64,000 nt of DNA from Ephemerocybe angulata (taxonomy: Eukaryota; Basidiomycota; Agaricomycetes; Agaricales; Psathyrellaceae). Of the stretch, positions 31,385 to 44,178 are shown piece after piece (within the stretch, counting starts at the first letter, position 1; every line of letters starts with the position of its first letter). Where the stretch lies: assembly GCA_013368325.1 (NCBI GenBank), contig JAACJK010000119.1:1-64000 (forward strand), in the 5' to 3' direction. The position numbers were made by a program, and so were the translations under genes. The notes under the pieces were generated by a model that saw only the letters and a list, made by a program, of their open reading frames with translations, ran no database searches and was not told the DNA's origin.

Positions 31385-32220
31385 TTAAGCTAAATTTTGA
31401 GCTAGCGCAATTCTAATAGTATAAGCACCTTTTTTATTTTTTTTAGTAATACTAGCAGAATCTAAAAAATTTACTTTACCATTAGTAATAGCACCTTTTT
31501 GAAATTTTTTAGTAGTCAATTTAGGAATGATAGGTTCTCTCATTAATCTACCTCCAATTTGAATATATAAACCTGATATATACGCAGGAATATAACTTTT
31601 GTCTAATCCGTTCAGGTCTAATGGCCAGGAATTCTTTGTCATATTATTTTTATTAAATAATAATGTTATCGCTCTTCTAATATTTTTTTTTTTAAAATAA
31701 GAATAAATAATTGAGCTAAAATATTACTATCATAGTCTGATTTATGTAATCTAATTAAATTAAATTCTATAGGTTTTTTAAAATAAGAACTTAATAATTT
31801 AAATAAAATAATAAATTTATTTAAGTATAAATTAGCAATATTACTTTGATTTAAATTAATTAATCTTTTTTGTTTTTTAAAATTTTTACGTAATAAATTT
31901 TTTATAGATTTTTTTCTTCGCATTTTATGTTTTCTTTGCTTTGTTAATATAAAATTATGCCATTTAAAAACATTAAGATTAGGAATAGTAATATAATATA
32001 ATATTTCTATTATAATTTTATCTGGTGTATTAATAAATTTAGGTTTACTTATTAAACAATAAATAGATTTAAAAAAAGCACTGATTATTTTAATTAAATC
32101 TTCTGATAAATACCAATTGTTATTATTACTATTTAAAAAATTTTCTTTTTTTATATTAGTAAAATTATAATTTAATAATTTGTTATTTTGAAATTTGATT
32201 ATTTTGTTTGTTTCAGTCAT
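31385..32220 (-). CDS. rps3: mitochondrial ribosomal protein S3, with a one-base frameshift
   Basis: Small-subunit ribosomal protein, the only ribosomal protein usually kept in fungal mtDNA. The first part (32220-31666) is Lys/Asn-rich and ends with the family motif FNLIRLHKSDYDSNILAQLF. The second part (31642-31385 and upstream in the other frame) carries ISGLYIQIGGRLMREP, GAITNGKVNFLD and SITKKNKKGAYTIRIALAQ, the conserved fungal Rps3 C-terminus. The parts join at a run of eleven A (coding strand). Twelve A would give one open frame of about 278 codons. Both arms show eleven, so it is either a shared consensus error, a real +1 shift or transcriptional slippage. A GGTCTAATGGCCAG-like hairpin (about 31616-31630) falls in frame. 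Minus strand, opposite its neighbours. Confidence 0.9.
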
Positions 32221-32467
32221 TTGTTTCGTTTGTTTGGTTTGAATTTAAAAAATTTTCTTTTTTAATCCTACTTACTTATATTTAATTTTTAAAGTAATTT
32301 TAAATTTAAGTATTTTAACCTTAATAATATAAGTATTGTTAAATTATACTTTAGAAACCTACTAATAAAATTATTGTAGGGTTAGTAATTTAATTAATTT
32401 TTTTTATCACTTTTTTTATTTATCTTATAAACAGATAAAAAAAGTAATAAAAAAAAATAACAATATA
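32221..32467. repeat. leader of rps3 and spacer to the CAU tRNA
   Basis: 32221-32390 is repeat-free AT sequence, presumably the rps3 leader. Beyond it is a TTTTTTATCACTTT/AAAGTAATAAAAA stem. Confidence 0.5.
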
Positions 32468-32540
32468 TAAGATTTAAGGGAATTGAACCCCTATAATATC
32501 CATTATGAGTGAACTGCATTAACCGTTATGCTAAAATCTT
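32468..32540 (-). tRNA. tRNA with CAU anticodon, copy 3 (Met or lysidine-type Ile)
   Basis: Acceptor AAGATTT/AAATCTT, D stem GCAT/ATGC, anticodon stem GTTCA/TGGAT with loop CTCATAA (anticodon CAT), T arm AGGGG-TTCAATT-CCCTT. It differs from the two other CAU tRNAs. With three such genes, one may be initiator Met, one elongator Met and one an Ile tRNA with modified C34. I cannot assign which. Confidence 0.82.
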
Positions 32541-33014
32541 TTCCAGTTATTTTTTTTATCACTTTTTTTATTAACAATAAAAAAAGTCAACAAATAAAAA
32601 AATTAGAATGGCCAGGTATCACTTTTTTTTTTTAAATTAGTCAACATAAAGGCGTAAAGCCAGTCCATATTTTTATTTATTTTTTTTTTTAATTATCACT
32701 TACTAATCCAGTTATTTTTTTTGTATTTTTATAAAAAAATTAGTTGTAGTAAAAAAAAAAATTGATAAGGTTTTTATATAAATTAAAAAAAAAGTAATAA
32801 TTATAATAGGAGTCAAAAAAATTGATTTAAAAAAGAGATAAAAATTAATATTTTTTATCTCTTTTATCACTAATTTTTTATTCTATTGATCACTTACCGC
32901 AGGGTTTTTATATAAATTAAAAACCTTATCAATTTTTACAACTGGCCATCCTAATTTTTTTTGTCAAAACAAAAAAAATAACTGGATTAGTAAGTAATAA
33001 AATAAATTAGTCGA
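32541..33014. repeat. hairpin-repeat spacer upstream of the cox3 leader
   Basis: Holds two CTTACTAATCC...TTGATAAGG elements whose GGCC core is replaced by AATTTT/AAAATAA stems (about 32695-32772 and 32928-32996) and an AGAGATAAAAA/TTTTTATCTCT palindrome at about 32834-32872. No gene. Confidence 0.7.
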
Positions 33015-33206
33015 GAGTAACAAAATAAAAGTAAATTAGAGACAGAGCTATCTTAATTTAACTAATCATAGTATTAAGTAATTAAACCTTTCACTTTTTT
33101 TATGTTGAAAAAAAAAATTAGAATGGCCAGTTATCACTGATAGTCAACATAAAAAAAGTGAGGCAATAAATTCTAATTTATACTACTAAATCAAATCAAT
33201 TAAAAA
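33015..33206 (+). promoter_or_regulatory. conserved leader upstream of cox3 (intermediate form)
   Basis: Matches the orf165 and orf242 leaders. The internal hairpin (33091-33162, 72 nt) is the TCACTTTTTTTATGTTGA / TCAACATAAAAAAAGTGA stem with an AATTAGAATGGCCAGTTATC insert in its loop. Since cox3 is the only core gene with this leader, it may be the original owner. Confidence 0.65.
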
Positions 33207-34025
33207 ATGAATAATAATATTTCAATTTTAAAAAAATTTCAACATTTTCCTTTTCACTTGGTAGATCCTTCACCATGGCCTATATTAACTTCTTTTTCTT
33301 TATTAAATTTAACAATAGGAGCTGTATTATATATGCACGGATATAATAATGGAGGAATAGTATTAACTATAGGTTTCATATTAACAACTTATGTTATGAT
33401 ATTATGGTTTAAAGATGTAGTAACAGAAGGAACTTATTTAGGTAATCACACTCAAGAGGTTAAAAATGGATTAATGTTAGGTTTAATCTTATTTATAGTA
33501 AGTGAAGTTTTTGCTTTTATTTCTGTATTTTGGGCTTATTTCCATTCTAGTTTATCACCTGCTATAGAAATAGGTGGTATGTGGCCTCCCATAGGAATCA
33601 CACCTTTAGATCCTTTTGCTATACCTTTATTAAATACTTTTTTATTATTATCAAGTGGTGCTTTCATAACTTATGGTCATCATGCATTAATAGCTGGAAA
33701 TAGAAAAGGTGCTATAGATGGAGTTATAATAACTATTATTTTAGCTGTAATATTTACTGCTTTACAGTATTATGAGTATTCTGAAGCAGGTTTCACTATT
33801 GCAGATGGTGTATATGGATCAGCTTTCTTTGCTTCAACAGGGTTACATGGAATACACGTAATAATAGGAACAATATTTATTGCCGTTGCTTTAATAAGAA
33901 TAATTAATTATCAATTAACTAATAAACACCATAATGGGTTTGAATCAAGTATTTTATATTGGCACTTTGTGGATGTTGTTTGGTTATTCTTATTTGTAGC
34001 TGTGTATTTCTGGGGTAATACTTAG
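33207..34025 (+). CDS. cox3: cytochrome c oxidase subunit 3
   Basis: Complex IV membrane subunit, 272 residues, seven helices. It has the conserved N-terminal FHLVDPSPWPILTS, the helix-3 acidic site SEVFAFISVFWAYFHSSL, GITPLDPFAIPLLNT, and the C-terminal HFVDVVWLFLFVAVYFWG. ATG start, TAG stop, no intron. It is the protein gene nearest the palindrome centre, and the two copies (this and 35378-36196) have identical translations. Confidence 0.98.
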   Translation: MNNNISILKKFQHFPFHLVDPSPWPILTSFSLLNLTIGAVLYMHGYNNGGIVLTIGFILTTYVMILWFKDVVTEGTYLGNHTQEVKNGLMLGLILFIVSEVFAFISVFWAYFHSSLSPAIEIGGMWPPIGITPLDPFAIPLLNTFLLLSSGAFITYGHHALIAGNRKGAIDGVIITIILAVIFTALQYYEYSEAGFTIADGVYGSAFFASTGLHGIHVIIGTIFIAVALIRIINYQLTNKHHNGFESSILYWHFVDVVWLFLFVAVYFWGNT

Positions 34026-34256
34026 TTAAATAAAAAGCCTTTCCTTTTGTTTACTTTTTTTTTTATATAAATTAAAAAAAAAGTAATAAAATAGAAAAAA
34101 TATGAAAAATATGAAAAATATGAATCCCTTATTTTTTTGTTCAGTTATTTTTTTTGTAACAAATACAAAAAAAAATTAAGTAATTATATCACTTTTTTTA
34201 TTTGTTTACTTTTTTATTGTTAATAAAAAAGTGATAGATAAAAAAAGTCAATAATA

Positions 34257-34342
34257 GGGTTAAGTTTACAGATGGTTCTGTAGAAGACCTGCAAAGTCTT
34301 TACTCGTTTAAAAACCTGAAGGTTCGATTCCTTCTTAACTCT
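34257..34342 (+). tRNA. trnC: tRNA-Cys (GCA) with an enlarged variable region
   Basis: Acceptor GGGTTAA/TTAACTC, D stem TTAC/GTAG, anticodon stem AAGAC/GTCTT with loop CTGCAAA (anticodon GCA), T arm GAAGG-TTCGATT-CCTTC. Between the anticodon stem and the T arm are about 17 nt rather than the usual 4-5 of a tRNA-Cys. Confidence 0.82.
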
Positions 34343-35060
34343 TTCTTTTGTTTAATCAGCCCAGATAAAACAAAAAAGTAGGTCAAACAATTAATGCCTT
34401 AAGGTTGAAAACAAAAAAAAATAAGGGTAAGTTAGGATTAGTACAGGCTAATTTTTATCACTACAGTTTTTTTACTTGGGCTTATTTTTATCACTTACTA
34501 ATTAATTTTTTTTGTAAAATAACAAAAAAAATTGATAAGGGTTTTTAGATAAAAAAAATAACTCTTTAATTGATTCAAACAAAATTAGCCTGGTAAGTCC
34601 ATAGAACTGAATAAATATATTATTTTTAATTACTTTTTTATTTATAACTTTTTTTTTTATTACTAATTTTATCTATCACTTTTTTCCCAGATAAAGTTTA
34701 AAGTAAACTTTATTAAAAAAGTGATAGATTAAAATTAGTAATAAAAAAAAAAGTTATAAATAAAAAAAGTAATTAAAATAATATATTTATTCAGTTCTAT
34801 GGACTTACCAGGCTAATTTTGTTTGAATCAATTAAAGAGTTATTTTTTTTTTATCTAAAAACCCTTATCAATTTTTTTTGTTTATTTTACAAAAAAATTA
34901 ATTAGTAAGTGATAAAAATAAGCCCAAGTAAAAAAACTGTAGTGATAAAAATTAGCCTGTACTAATCCTAACTTACCCTTATTTTTTTTTGTTTTCAACC
35001 TTAAGGCATTAATTGTTTGACCTACTTTTTTGTTTTATCTGGGCTGATTAAACAAAAGAA
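34343..35060. repeat. palindrome centre and flanking hairpin repeats
   Basis: No gene. The sequence turns around at about 34701/34702, inside a TCTATCACTTTTTT ... ATAAAGTTT|AAAGTAAAC ... AAAAAAGTGATAGA hairpin module like the one at about 30535. The two halves match except near the turn (CCCAGATAAAG on the left against ATAAAG on the right) and in a few homopolymers. Confidence 0.8.
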
Positions 35061-35146
35061 AGAGTTAAGAAGGAATCGAACCTTCAGGTTTTTAAACGAG
35101 TAAAGACTTTGCAGGTCTTCTACAGAACCATCTGTAAACTTAACCC
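35061..35146 (-). tRNA. trnC: tRNA-Cys (GCA), mirror copy
   Basis: Arm-2 copy of 34257-34342, same length, same enlarged variable region. Confidence 0.8.
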
Positions 35147-35377
35147 TATTATTGACTTTTTTTATCTATCACTTTTTTATTAACAATAAAAAAGTAAACA
35201 AATAAAAAAAGTGATATAATTACTTAATTTTTTTTGTATTTGTTACAAAAAAAATAACTGAACAAAAAAATAAGGGATTCATATTTTTCATATTTTTCAT
35301 ATTTTTTCTATTTTATTACTTTTTTTTTTAATTTATATAAAAAAAAAAGTAAACAAAAGGAAAGGCTTTTTATTTAA

Positions 35378-36196
35378 CTAAGTATTACCCCAGAAATACA
35401 CAGCTACAAATAAGAATAACCAAACAACATCCACAAAGTGCCAATATAAAATACTTGATTCAAACCCATTATGGTGTTTATTAGTTAATTGATAATTAAT
35501 TATTCTTATTAAAGCAACGGCAATAAATATTGTTCCTATTATTACGTGTATTCCATGTAACCCTGTTGAAGCAAAGAAAGCTGATCCATATACACCATCT
35601 GCAATAGTGAAACCTGCTTCAGAATACTCATAATACTGTAAAGCAGTAAATATTACAGCTAAAATAATAGTTATTATAACTCCATCTATAGCACCTTTTC
35701 TATTTCCAGCTATTAATGCATGATGACCATAAGTTATGAAAGCACCACTTGATAATAATAAAAAAGTATTTAATAAAGGTATAGCAAAAGGATCTAAAGG
35801 TGTGATTCCTATGGGAGGCCACATACCACCTATTTCTATAGCAGGTGATAAACTAGAATGGAAATAAGCCCAAAATACAGAAATAAAAGCAAAAACTTCA
35901 CTTACTATAAATAAGATTAAACCTAACATTAATCCATTTTTAACCTCTTGAGTGTGATTACCTAAATAAGTTCCTTCTGTTACTACATCTTTAAACCATA
36001 ATATCATAACATAAGTTGTTAATATGAAACCTATAGTTAATACTATTCCTCCATTATTATATCCGTGCATATATAATACAGCTCCTATTGTTAAATTTAA
36101 TAAAGAAAAAGAAGTTAATATAGGCCATGGTGAAGGATCTACCAAGTGAAAAGGAAAATGTTGAAATTTTTTTAAAATTGAAATATTATTATTCAT
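35378..36196 (-). CDS. cox3: cytochrome c oxidase subunit 3, mirror copy
   Basis: Arm-2 copy of 33207-34025 with an identical 272-residue translation. The leader, including the nested hairpin, is also copied (36197-36388). Confidence 0.95.
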   Translation of the reverse strand: MNNNISILKKFQHFPFHLVDPSPWPILTSFSLLNLTIGAVLYMHGYNNGGIVLTIGFILTTYVMILWFKDVVTEGTYLGNHTQEVKNGLMLGLILFIVSEVFAFISVFWAYFHSSLSPAIEIGGMWPPIGITPLDPFAIPLLNTFLLLSSGAFITYGHHALIAGNRKGAIDGVIITIILAVIFTALQYYEYSEAGFTIADGVYGSAFFASTGLHGIHVIIGTIFIAVALIRIINYQLTNKHHNGFESSILYWHFVDVVWLFLFVAVYFWGNT

Positions 36197-36861
36197 TTTT
36201 TAATTGATTTGATTTAGTAGTATAAATTAGAATTTATTGCCTCACTTTTTTTATGTTGACTATCAGTGATAACTGGCCATTCTAATTTTTTTTTTCAACA
36301 TAAAAAAAGTGAAAGGTTTAATTACTTAATACTATGATTAGTTAAATTAAGATAGCTCTGTCTCTAATTTACTTTTATTTTGTTACTCTCGACTAATTTA
36401 TTTTATTACTTACTAATCCAGTTATTTTTTTTGTTTTGACAAAAAAAATTAGGATGGCCAGTTGTAAAAATTGATAAGGTTTTTAATTTATATAAAAACC
36501 CTGCGGTAAGTGATCAATAGAATAAAAAATTAGTGATAAAAGAGATAAAAAATATTAATTTTTATCTCTTTTTTAAATCAATTTTTTTGACTCCTATTAT
36601 AATTATTACTTTTTTTTTAATTTATATAAAAACCTTATCAATTTTTTTTTTACTACAACTAATTTTTTTATAAAAATACAAAAAAAATAACTGGATTAGT
36701 AAGTGATAATTAAAAAAAAAAATAAATAAAAATATGGACTGGCTTTACGCCTTTATGTTGACTAATTTAAAAAAAAAAAGTGATACCTGGCCATTCTAAT
36801 TTTTTTATTTGTTGACTTTTTTTATTGTTAATAAAAAAAGTGATAAAAAAAATAACTGGAA

Positions 36862-36934
36862 AAGATTTTAGCATAACGGTTAATGCAGTTCACTCATAAT
36901 GGATATTATAGGGGTTCAATTCCCTTAAATCTTA
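36862..36934 (+). tRNA. CAU-anticodon tRNA (Met or Ile), mirror copy
   Basis: Arm-2 copy of 32468-32540, no length change. Confidence 0.8.
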
Positions 36935-37182
36935 TATATTGTTATTTTTTTTTATTACTTTTTTTATCTGTTTATAAGATAAATAAAAAAAGTGATAAAA
37001 AAAAATTAATTAAATTACTAACCCTACAATAATTTTATTAGTAGGTTTCTAAAGTATAATTTAACAATACTTATATTATTAAGGTTAAAATACTTAAATT
37101 TAAAATTACTTTAAAAATTAAATATAAGTAAGTAGGATTAAAAAAGAAAATTTTTTAAATTCAAACCAAACAAACGAAACAA

Positions 37183-38018
37183 ATGACTGAAACAAACAAA
37201 ATAATCAAATTTCAAAATAACAAATTATTAAATTATAATTTTACTAATATAAAAAAAGAAAATTTTTTAAATAGTAATAATAACAATTGGTATTTATCAG
37301 AAGATTTAATTAAAATAATCAGTGCTTTTTTTAAATCTATTTATTGTTTAATAAGTAAACCTAAATTTATTAATACACCAGATAAAATTATAATAGAAAT
37401 ATTATATTATATTACTATTCCTAATCTTAATGTTTTTAAATGGCATAATTTTATATTAACAAAGCAAAGAAAACATAAAATGCGAAGAAAAAAATCTATA
37501 AAAAATTTATTACGTAAAAATTTTAAAAAACAAAAAAGATTAATTAATTTAAATCAAAGTAATATTGCTAATTTATACTTAAATAAATTTATTATTTTAT
37601 TTAAATTATTAAGTTCTTATTTTAAAAAACCTATAGAATTTAATTTAATTAGATTACATAAATCAGACTATGATAGTAATATTTTAGCTCAATTATTTAT
37701 TCTTATTTTAAAAAAAAAAATATTAGAAGAGCGATAACATTATTATTTAATAAAAATAATATGACAAAGAATTCCTGGCCATTAGACCTGAACGGATTAG
37801 ACAAAAGTTATATTCCTGCGTATATATCAGGTTTATATATTCAAATTGGAGGTAGATTAATGAGAGAACCTATCATTCCTAAATTGACTACTAAAAAATT
37901 TCAAAAAGGTGCTATTACTAATGGTAAAGTAAATTTTTTAGATTCTGCTAGTATTACTAAAAAAAATAAAAAAGGTGCTTATACTATTAGAATTGCGCTA
38001 GCTCAAAATTTAGCTTAA
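37183..38018 (+). CDS. rps3: ribosomal protein S3, mirror copy with the same frameshift
   Basis: Arm-2 copy of 31385-32220. The two frames (37183-37737 and 37761-38018) and the eleven-A run at about 37710-37720 are the same as in arm 1, so this frameshift is not an arm-2-specific contraction. Confidence 0.85.
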
Positions 38019-38224
38019 ACTTCTTATTCTGCTGTTTTTTTTTTTATTTAGAGACCCTACTTTAGTTACTTACTAATCAATTTTTTAGTAAAAATTGATA
38101 AGGGTTTTTTATTTATATTAAAAAAAAAAAGTGATACCTGGCCTAATTTTTTTGTTCTTTTTACAAAAAAATAACGGCCTGGTAATTAAATTTTTTCTAT
38201 TTAAATTTGTTGAAGCTAAGATTC

Positions 38225-38722
38225 CTAACCCCCCTTAATTATTTCAATTTCAGCAGGCCTTGTGCCAGTTGAAATTTTATTTCTACGATAATTATTATGA
38301 ACTTCGATATATTCATCTATATTACATATTAGTTCTAAATTTATAAAATAAAGAACACACAATATAAAAATAATAGTAATAAAAATTAAAATAAATAATA
38401 CAATAAAATAATAATCATTAAATTTTCCTGTTTTATTTATAATATTCTTCTGTTCAGTTATTTTTTTTAACAAAAAAAAATTAGAATGGGAGTAAACAAT
38501 ATAAAACAATAAAAATATTTCGATTAATAATAAAAAATATAATTTTAATTCAGTTAACAGAAGTTCTAATAAGGGACTTAATACTTCGTTTTCCTCTAAC
38601 ATACTTGATCCACTAAATTTACCTGCTTCATCTTTTCCATATCTTAAAAGATTCACACCTTGATTTAAACCCATATTTACATTATTTGTTAATTCCTTAA
38701 AAGCTCATATTAACTTATCCAT
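38225..38722 (-). CDS. orf165, mirror copy
   Basis: Arm-2 copy of 30680-31177, same length. It starts at the ATG at 38722-38720 with the same in-frame TGA five codons later. Confidence 0.5.
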
Positions 38723-39436
38723 TTTTTAATTGATTCGATTTAGTAGTATAAATAAAAATTTATTGCCTCACCAGGCCGTTATTTTTTTGTAAAAAGAACA
38801 AAAAAATTAGGCCAGTTATCACTAATTTTTATTCTGTTGACTTTTTTATCTTTATCTGGAAAAAAGTGATAGATAAATAAATTAGTCAACATAAAAAAAG
38901 TGAAAGGTTTAATTACTTAATACTATGATTAGTTAAATTAAGATAGCTCTGTCTCTAATTTACTTTTATTTTGTTACTGTTCAGTTATTTTTTTTGTTTA
39001 TCACTTACCGCAGGGTTATCTGCTCAGTTATTTTTTTTGTTTTTACTTGACTTTTTTTATCTGCAGTTATTTTTTTAAAAAAAAAAATTAGATTGGCCAG
39101 CTATCAGTGATAGATAAAAAAAGTGATAAAAAAATTAGAATGGCCAGTATCACTTTTTTTATCTGTTGTAAAAAAAATTACTTAGTAATAAGTCAATAAA
39201 ATAAAAAAAAATAATTGGGCAATCTAATTTTTTTGTATTTGTTACAAAAAAAATAACTACTAAAACAAACAAACAAAAAAAAAAAATAAGTAATAATTAC
39301 AGCTAAATTAGTAACTAAAAAATTAGTTGCTAAACAGAAGGGTTTAAGACTTTTTGATCTGTTGACTTTTTTTATCTGCAGTTATTTTTTTTAAAAAAAA
39401 AATTAGAATGGCCAGCTATCAGTGATAAAAAAGTGA

Positions 39437-41065
<1,629 letters not shown>

Positions 41066-41677
41066 TTATTTAATAATTTTTGTCCACATGTTACTTTTTT
41101 TTTATAAAAAAGTGATAGAAAAAAAAGTCAACTGGCCATTCGGCCTGAAAAAAAATAAGTCTTGTTGGACTTAATTTTTTTTTTTATTTTTATCTGTTGA
41201 CTTTTTTTATAAAAAAAAGTGATAAAAATAAGCCCTACTAATTTTTTTTTTAAGATAAACTAAAAAAAAATAACTGAAAATAGAATTTTATAATTAAATA
41301 ACTAAGTTATTTAACTTTACCAATATTTGTTAAGTTTAACATTTGTTTATTTTATTCACTTTTTTCTGTTTGTATCTAATTACAACAGAAAAAAAAAAGT
41401 TCTGAGGGGTTTAACTTAAGTTTTATAGGGCTTATTTATCTAAAAACTTAAGTTAAACCCAAGTTATTATTTCAGCATAATTTTTTTTGTTCTTGTTTGT
41501 GATACAAAAAAAATAAATGCCAGTTGACTTTTTTTTTTTTTTTGTTTTTTTTTAAGAGCAATGTAAAAAACAAAAATAGCTGGCATTAATTTTTTTTTTG
41601 TTGACTTTTTTTTCTTACTGTCTTATAAACAGATAAAAAAAGTGATAACAACAAAAAAAAAATTAATTAGCCTGGAA

Positions 41678-41839
41678 TTATCTTCCATTATTACTTAATT
41701 TAGTTATATATAATCTAATAACTTGTTGAAATGTAAATTGAGGTAAAATATATTTTGAAAAAATATAAATTATACTAAATAAAACAACAAATGAAAAGAA
41801 TATTTGATTAAAGAAGAAAAAAGGTATTAATTGAGGCAT
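41678..41839 (-). CDS. atp8: ATP synthase subunit 8, mirror copy
   Basis: Arm-2 copy of 27555-27716, 53 codons, intact. Confidence 0.92.
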   Translation of the reverse strand: MPQLIPFFFFNQIFFSFVVLFSIIYIFSKYILPQFTFQQVIRLYITKLSNNGR

Positions 41840-42208
41840 TTTTAATATTATTTGTTTGTTTATTATGTGCTCTTTATTGTTTTATTTTAAAAATTAGGTT
41901 TTCTGGGCGGTAGCCCTGCTAATTTTTTTATTTATCAAAAAAAAAAAAAGAGCTATCTCTTTTTTTATCACTTTTTTATGTTGACTTTTTTTTTTTGTTT
42001 GTATCACTTTTTGTATTAACAATAAAAAGTCAACAGATAAAAAAAAAAGTCAATTAAATATTTATACTAAAAAAATTTGTAGGGCTTAAAAAATAAGCCC
42101 AATTGAGATATTTAGGATATTTATAAGATATTGAAATTAGATATGCTGGTTGTTTCCTTAAGGAAAGATAGTTATTTTTTTCAGTAGCTTTTAACCTGTT
42201 TTTACTCT

Positions 42209-42281
42209 TGCCGAAAAAAGGAATCGAACCTTTATTTTACCGTCATGAGTGGTAAGTTTTAACCTTTTAAACTATTTCAGC
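42209..42281 (-). tRNA. trnM: tRNA-Met (CAU) copy 2, mirror copy
   Basis: Arm-2 copy of 27112-27184. Confidence 0.85.
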
Positions 42282-42609
42282 TCAAAGTAGGGCTTATTTT
42301 TTTTTTTTGTTTTTTACCGCAAGGGTTATCACTTTTTTATTACTTACTAATCCAGGCCTTAGGCCAGTTGTAGTTAAAAAAAAATTGATAAGGTTTTTAT
42401 AAAAACCCTGCGGTAAGTGATATAAATAAAAAAAGTCAATATTAGGCCTTAAAAAAAATAAGGGTTATTCTTATTATCACTTTTTTTTTTTTTGTAAAAA
42501 AAAAAAATTAGTCAATAAAAACAAAAGACTAAAAATTAAGCCCAATAGCCTTAGCTAGTGCGGAAGTCAACTAAAAAATTAGTGATAGCTGGAAATTATT
42601 TATTTTATT

Positions 42610-42692
42610 TGAGCAGAAAAGGAATCGAACCTTTAACGGCGTTAACCAATTCTTTTACAGAGAACCACCATTACCAATCGGATCACCTGCCC
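42610..42692 (-). tRNA. trnY: tRNA-Tyr (GUA), mirror copy
   Basis: Arm-2 copy of 26699-26781. Confidence 0.88.
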
Positions 42693-42778
42693 TTATCACT
42701 TTTTTTCTTTCTATCTGTTCAGTTATTTTTTACCGCAGTTGTTTAAAACTGAAATAAGCCCAACTTTAATTAATTTGA

Positions 42779-42860
42779 CGGAATAAGGGCGAGTCGAACG
42801 CCCAAGGGTACTAGCCCAAACGATTAGCAATCGTGTTATCTTACCAATGACGATTATTCC
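42779..42860 (-). tRNA. trnS: tRNA-Ser (GCU), mirror copy
   Basis: Arm-2 copy of 26531-26612. Confidence 0.88.
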
Positions 42861-43270
42861 TAAATTTTTTCCTTATAATTTTTATCTGTTGACTTTTTTA
42901 TCTATCCTACTGGCCATTCTAATTTTTTTTTTTTTAAAAAATAACTGCAGATAAAAAAAGTGATACAACAATTGGGCTTATTTTTTTTTTTGGTTGTTGA
43001 CTTTTTTTATAAAAAAAAGTGATAAAAATAAGCCCAATTAAATTTTACCGCAGGGTTTCTTACTTTTTTTTTTTTTGCTGGCCCTTATTATCTAATTACT
43101 GACTTTTTTTCTTTCTGTTCAAAAGAAAAAAAGTGATAAATTAAGCCTGAAAAAAGTGATAAACAAAACCTTATCAATTTTTTTTTTTTACTACAACTGG
43201 CCTAAGGCCTGGATTAGTAAAAAACCAACCCTACATTATTTTTTTTTGATATATTTAATTTATTTATAAG

Positions 43271-43342
43271 TATTCTTTTCCGGATTCGAACCAGAATATG
43301 CACTTTAGAAGAATGCCGTTCTAACCATTGAACTAAAAGAAT
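43271..43342 (-). tRNA. trnR: tRNA-Arg (UCU), mirror copy
   Basis: Arm-2 copy of 26047-26118. The CCATTT tandem repeat follows as AAATGG units at about 43366-43402. Confidence 0.88.
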
Positions 43343-44091
43343 TTATTTTCTTGGGTAATGAAAATGGAAATGGAAATGGAAATGGAAATGGAAATGGGCT
43401 TATTTTTTTTTTCTTGACTTTTTTTAATCTATAACTTTTTGATCTGTGACTTTAATTATAAAAAAACCCTGCGGTAAGTGATAGATTAAAATTACTGGCC
43501 ATTCTTTATTTTTTTATCACTTTTTTTATATAAATAAAAAAAGTCAATAAAAACAAAAAAAAAATAACTGAACAGATAACCCTTATCAATTTTTTTGTAA
43601 CAATACAAAAAAATTAATTAGTAAGTGATAGTGATAAAAAAAAAAATAAGTCCAAAAAATAAATAAGTCCGTTTTTTTTTTTTCCGTAGGGCTAAAGGGG
43701 TTAAAGGGTTATTGATTTTTTAATTGGAAGGGGGTTCGAAGTTTTTTATTCTTTCCCTTGACTAGCTATGGCAGGTACTTATTTTTCTGGCCCTAAAAAA
43801 TAAGTACTGGTTAAACCGCTGTTTATTTTTTTTCAGTTTCAACTTTCTTTCTCCTCTTTTCCTTAGCGACTTTCCAAGAGTAGAATAGGCCGTCTATTAA
43901 CATGAATTTGAATAAGCACCTTTTTTAATTTTAACCTCATAACTGTTAAGTCTCGGGGAATCTAGAAACCTCAATAACCACTTTTGAACTCCCTCCATTC
44001 CTTCACCCTATTTTTTTCTGTTGACTTTTCTTTTTCGATCTGTAGTACTAGGTCGCAAAAAGAGATACAAACAGAAAAAAAATGAAGGAAT

Positions 44092-44178
44092 CGGGCACTG
44101 TCGGATTCGAACCGACGACTTTTTTGAAAGTACTCGTTTTCAAGACGAGCGCCATAAACCAGACTCGACCAAATGCCC
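44092..44178 (-). tRNA. trnS: tRNA-Ser (UGA), mirror copy
   Basis: Arm-2 copy of 25208-25294. Small ORFs on either strand here are not genes. Confidence 0.9.
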
